From Flavihumibacter petaseus NBRC 106054 (lineage in GTDB: Bacteria; Bacteroidota; Bacteroidia; Chitinophagales; Chitinophagaceae), in the NCBI RefSeq assembly GCF_000974785.1, contig NZ_BBWV01000002.1, positions 496,001 through 560,000 on the forward strand: 64,000 nucleotides of DNA, in the 5' to 3' direction. Both the position numbers and the translations under genes were made by a program. The notes beneath the pieces are model-generated. The model saw only the letters and a program-made list of their open reading frames with translations, did not search any database and had not been told where the DNA came from. Numbering within the stretch: the first letter of the stretch is position 1; every line of letters begins with the position of its first letter. This document shows positions 61,228 through 64,000 of this stretch, in pieces.

Positions 61228-64000
61228 ATGGATTTAAACGCCATTTGTATCCCCCCTGGTTGTAGTGGGGGAAAGCTAACCAAAACCCTGCGGATCATGA
61301 AGATTGCCGCTCTGCTGATGCTTGCTTGCTGCCTGCAGGTCAGCGCAAAAGTTTATTCCCAGAAAATTACACTGGCGGAAACCAATGCCGCCCTCGAAAC
61401 AATTCTGGAAAAGATTGAAAAGCAAACCGGCTACACCTTTGCTTATACACAATCACTGATCAGCAGCGCCAGGAAAAGTACGGTCAACGTCAGGAATGCA
61501 ACGCTGGAGGAGACATTAAAACTGTGTTTCAGCGGACAGCCCTTTACTTATTCTGTTATTGACAAAACGATTGTGATTCAGCCGCGTCAGCAGGAATCCG
61601 GCACTGTCAAACTGGAACAACCCGCTGCACCAATCGAAGTAAGGGGCAATGTTACAACCGAAAACGGAAGCCCGCTGGCTGGCGCTTCTGTGAGGCTGAA
61701 AGGAACTGACAAGGGGACAACAACTGATGAAAGCGGTGCCTTCAAACTGGAAATTCCGGAAGGCGGCGGGCGACTGCAGATCTCCTACATCGGACATCAG
61801 ACCACAGAACTGCACGTCACCAAATCCGGCACTTTCAATGTAGTACTTAAGCTGGCTGATCAGAAGGTTGACGAAGTAGTTGTCGTTGCTTACGGCACCC
61901 AAAAGAAACTAAATCTGACAGGATCAATTTCGTCAGTTGGAAGTAAAGAAATTGAAGACAGGCCTGTAACCAGTACCGCCAATGCCCTGCAGGGAAAAAT
62001 GGCAGGGGTAACAGTTACCACCACAAACGGTCAGCCCGGTCGGGATGCTGGTACTATCCGCATCCGCGGTATCGGTACCCTGAACAACAGTGACCCGATG
62101 GTAGTTGTCGATGGTGTTATTGCCTCCATGAGTGAAGTGAATCCCAATGATATTGAAAATGTAACAGTGTTGAAGGATGCTGCTTCTGCCGCTATTTACG
62201 GTTCCCGTGCAGCAAACGGCGTAATCCTGATTACCACCAAACGTGGAAAGAAGGGCCAGTTGCAGTTAAATTATAGCGGCTATGTGGGTAAACAGGATGT
62301 TCATCGCCTGCCCGATTTCCTTCCTGCATGGCAACAGGCTGAACTGTATAACGAAGCACTTGCCAACGAAGGGAAGTCGCCGAAATGGTCAGCAGAAGAT
62401 ATCCGGAAATTCAAAGATGGATCGGATCCCACACACCCGAATACCGATTGGCTCGACCTTTTCTATACAGAACCAGGTTTTCAGCAGAACCATTACCTGA
62501 ACGTGAGCGGAGGTGACGGCAAAACACAATACATGGCCTCTGTTGGTTATTTTGACCAGCAAGGCAATGTAAAGGGAAGCAGCTTTACGAAGTATTCTAC
62601 CCGGTTTAACCTGAACTCGAAAATCAATGAGAAGCTCAGCTTCAATACGAACCTGGCTTATCAGCACGCTCCGTTCAGCGAACCAGTCAGCACTTATGCT
62701 ACCGGCTTCTCTCAATTGGTGAGAATGGTTAACCGTATTTCCAATACCGTGCCCTATAAATATCCCAACGGCGCTTATGGCTATGTGGCCGATGGCAGCC
62801 CCATGGCCTGGCTCGAAGCAGGTTCCTATAATAAAACTACCGGAGATATCCTGACTACCAATTTCGGACTGGACTGGGAAATCATCAAAGACCTGCATTT
62901 CAGGCCCGGATTCAGTTACCGGTCCAATAGCGGAAGACGTCAGCAGTTTGTAAAGGATATCCAGTATTATAGTGGTTCCACCGGCGAACCAACAAAATAC
63001 CAGGGCCCAAATAATCTCATTGAGAGTTCCGATAAAACAACCTACACCAACCTCCAGGCCATCCTGGAGTACCAGAAGACCATTGCGAAAAACCACCAGG
63101 TTAAAATTACATTAGGCGCAACGCAGGAGCAACAGGTATACAACTACCTTTACGCATACCGCCAGGGATTCCTGAACAATACCCTGACGGAATTGAATGC
63201 TGCTCCCAAAGACGGACAACAAAATGAAGGCTATTCCCAGGAATGGGCGCTGCAATCCTATTTCGGTAGACTGAACTATGACTACAAAGGCCGTTACCTC
63301 CTGGAAGCAGACCTTCGTCGGGATGGCTCATCCCGCTTTGCAGAGGGTAACCGGTGGAGTGTATTCCCTTCATTTTCGGCAGGGTGGAATATTTCCAGGG
63401 AAAGTTTCTTTGAACGACTGTTGCCAATTGTGAATTCACTGAAGTTGCGGGGATCATGGGGACAATTAGGCAACCAGAATGTGGTGGGCTATTACCCCAC
63501 TTACGCCACGATTTCAACCGGCGTCAACTATTCTTTCAACCAGACACTGGCCTCCGGCATCGCACCCAAAAATGGGGCAAATTCCGACATTCAATGGGAA
63601 GCGACTACCACAACAGATATCGGCATGGACGCAACGTTCTTCAGGAATAAGCTCCAGTTTACAGCCGATTACTTTACCAGGAAGACATCTGATATCCTGT
63701 TGAATCTGCCAGTTGGTGCAGTTTATGGCCTTACTTCTCCCTACCAGAACGCTGGTGCTGTATCCAATTCAGGATGGGAGTTTTCCGCGGGTTACCGCAA
63801 CCAGTTCAGGGAGGTTACCTACGACGTTGCAGCCAATATTGCCTTTATTAAAAATGAAGTCAACGATCTCAAGGGAAGCGGTCCCTATATTTCCGGCGGA
63901 ACCTTTACCGATGTTGGTTACCCCATCAACTCGCTGTATGGCTATATCTGTGATGGAATCTTCCAGACGCAGGAAGAAATCGATAACCATGCCACACAAA
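61228..64000 (+). CDS. STN-domain SusC-family TonB receptor, N-terminal part (runs off window)
   Basis: An open frame of at least 924 codons from ATG 61228 to the window edge. A long leader (MDLNAICIPPGCSGGKLTKT...) precedes a signal-like hydrophobic run (IAALLMLACCLQVSAKVYS). An STN domain (residues about 50-110: LAETNAALETILEKIEKQTGYTFAYTQ), a carboxypeptidase-D-like regulatory domain (VRGNVTTENGSPLAGASVRL near 140), and the SusC plug (DEVVVVAYGTQKKLNLTGSISSV, ALQGKMAGVTV, VVVDGVIASM, VLKDAASAAIYGSRAANGVILIT) follow. STN links ligand docking to the FecR and sigma factor upstream. The partner SusD would be off the window. Confidence 0.93.
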   Translation, partial: MDLNAICIPPGCSGGKLTKTLRIMKIAALLMLACCLQVSAKVYSQKITLAETNAALETILEKIEKQTGYTFAYTQSLISSARKSTVNVRNATLEETLKLCFSGQPFTYSVIDKTIVIQPRQQESGTVKLEQPAAPIEVRGNVTTENGSPLAGASVRLKGTDKGTTTDESGAFKLEIPEGGGRLQISYIGHQTTELHVTKSGTFNVVLKLADQKVDEVVVVAYGTQKKLNLTGSISSVGSKEIEDRPVTSTANALQGKMAGVTVTTTNGQPGRDAGTIRIRGIGTLNNSDPMVVVDGVIASMSEVNPNDIENVTVLKDAASAAIYGSRAANGVILITTKRGKKGQLQLNYSGYVGKQDVHRLPDFLPAWQQAELYNEALANEGKSPKWSAEDIRKFKDGSDPTHPNTDWLDLFYTEPGFQQNHYLNVSGGDGKTQYMASVGYFDQQGNVKGSSFTKYSTRFNLNSKINEKLSFNTNLAYQHAPFSEPVSTYATGFSQLVRMVNRISNTVPYKYPNGAYGYVADGSPMAWLEAGSYNKTTGDILTTNFGLDWEIIKDLHFRPGFSYRSNSGRRQQFVKDIQYYSGSTGEPTKYQGPNNLIESSDKTTYTNLQAILEYQKTIAKNHQVKITLGATQEQQVYNYLYAYRQGFLNNTLTELNAAPKDGQQNEGYSQEWALQSYFGRLNYDYKGRYLLEADLRRDGSSRFAEGNRWSVFPSFSAGWNISRESFFERLLPIVNSLKLRGSWGQLGNQNVVGYYPTYATISTGVNYSFNQTLASGIAPKNGANSDIQWEATTTTDIGMDATFFRNKLQFTADYFTRKTSDILLNLPVGAVYGLTSPYQNAGAVSNSGWEFSAGYRNQFREVTYDVAANIAFIKNEVNDLKGSGPYISGGTFTDVGYPINSLYGYICDGIFQTQEEIDNHATQ

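Noticed and set aside
61251..61271. C/G hairpin in the start of the STN-SusC frame
   Set aside because: A five-base stem inside coding sequence with no T run; too weak to call as a regulatory element.
1..64000. Insertion sequences or prophage
   Set aside because: No transposase, terminal inverted repeats or phage structural genes were seen in the window.

Overview
The window looks like a chromosome segment of a Bacteroidota bacterium, most likely Chitinophagaceae-like. The reasons are two SusC-type TonB-dependent receptors and one SusD partner, an ECF sigma/FecR pair, many Sec or lipoprotein signal peptides, weak Shine-Dalgarno signals, and promoters matching the Bacteroidota consensus TTTG-N19-TAnnTTTG (an exact copy at 611-641). 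All family names come from reading motifs; no database search was run.

Layout. 1-561: 5' part of a collagen-like lipoprotein gene on the minus strand, running off the window. 671-7620: a five-gene efflux operon (two TetR regulators, TolC-like outer-membrane protein, membrane-fusion protein, RND pump) with matching palindromic operators before both regulators. 7629-7776: a terminator followed by ten copies of an 11-bp repeat between convergent genes. 7784-11585: HD phosphohydrolase, cytochrome c lipoprotein, alpha/beta hydrolase and M1-like metallopeptidase on the minus strand. 12002-13171: DmpA-type peptidase. 13316-20888: a visibly AT-rich array of ten minus-strand gene cassettes (twelve small genes, including AlkB, DUF4304, DUF4272, DUF4375/DMP19-like proteins and a 49-residue zinc-ribbon protein), separated by long imperfect palindromes bounded by AAC and GTT cores. 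This has the architecture of an integron cassette array, but no integrase is in the window. 21263-23842: a fusion of class III nucleotidyl cyclase, membrane helix, PEGA-like, sulfatase-modifying-factor-like and alpha/beta-hydrolase domains. 23981-24823: 3-keto-disaccharide hydrolase-like protein. 24816-28698: metE and a short metF-like gene, divergent from an Lrp-type regulator.

28927-59203 is a large carbohydrate locus. It has three transcription units. The first is SusC, SusD and two ASPIC/VCBS lipoproteins (28927-40194, plus). The second is GntR-LacI regulator, cupin glucose-6-phosphate isomerase, class I mannose-6-phosphate isomerase, mannose-isomerase-like cupin, MFS sugar porter, glycosylasparaginase and SRPBCC/GyrI-like protein (47236 to 40188, minus). 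The third is a degenerate M24 protein, an M81-glycosidase fusion, a glycosidase, a ROK sugar kinase and a glycosidase lipoprotein (47397-59203, plus). A 23-bp sequence in the gntR divergent promoter recurs with one mismatch directly downstream of the susC promoter, 18 kb away, so one GntR regulator probably controls all three units. 59300-64000 starts a second nutrient system: ECF sigma, FecR anti-sigma and an STN-domain SusC receptor running off the window end.

The most notable items are the integrase-less cassette array with matched cores, the shared GntR operator, the TetR operator pair, the cyclase fusion and the M81-glycosidase fusion.
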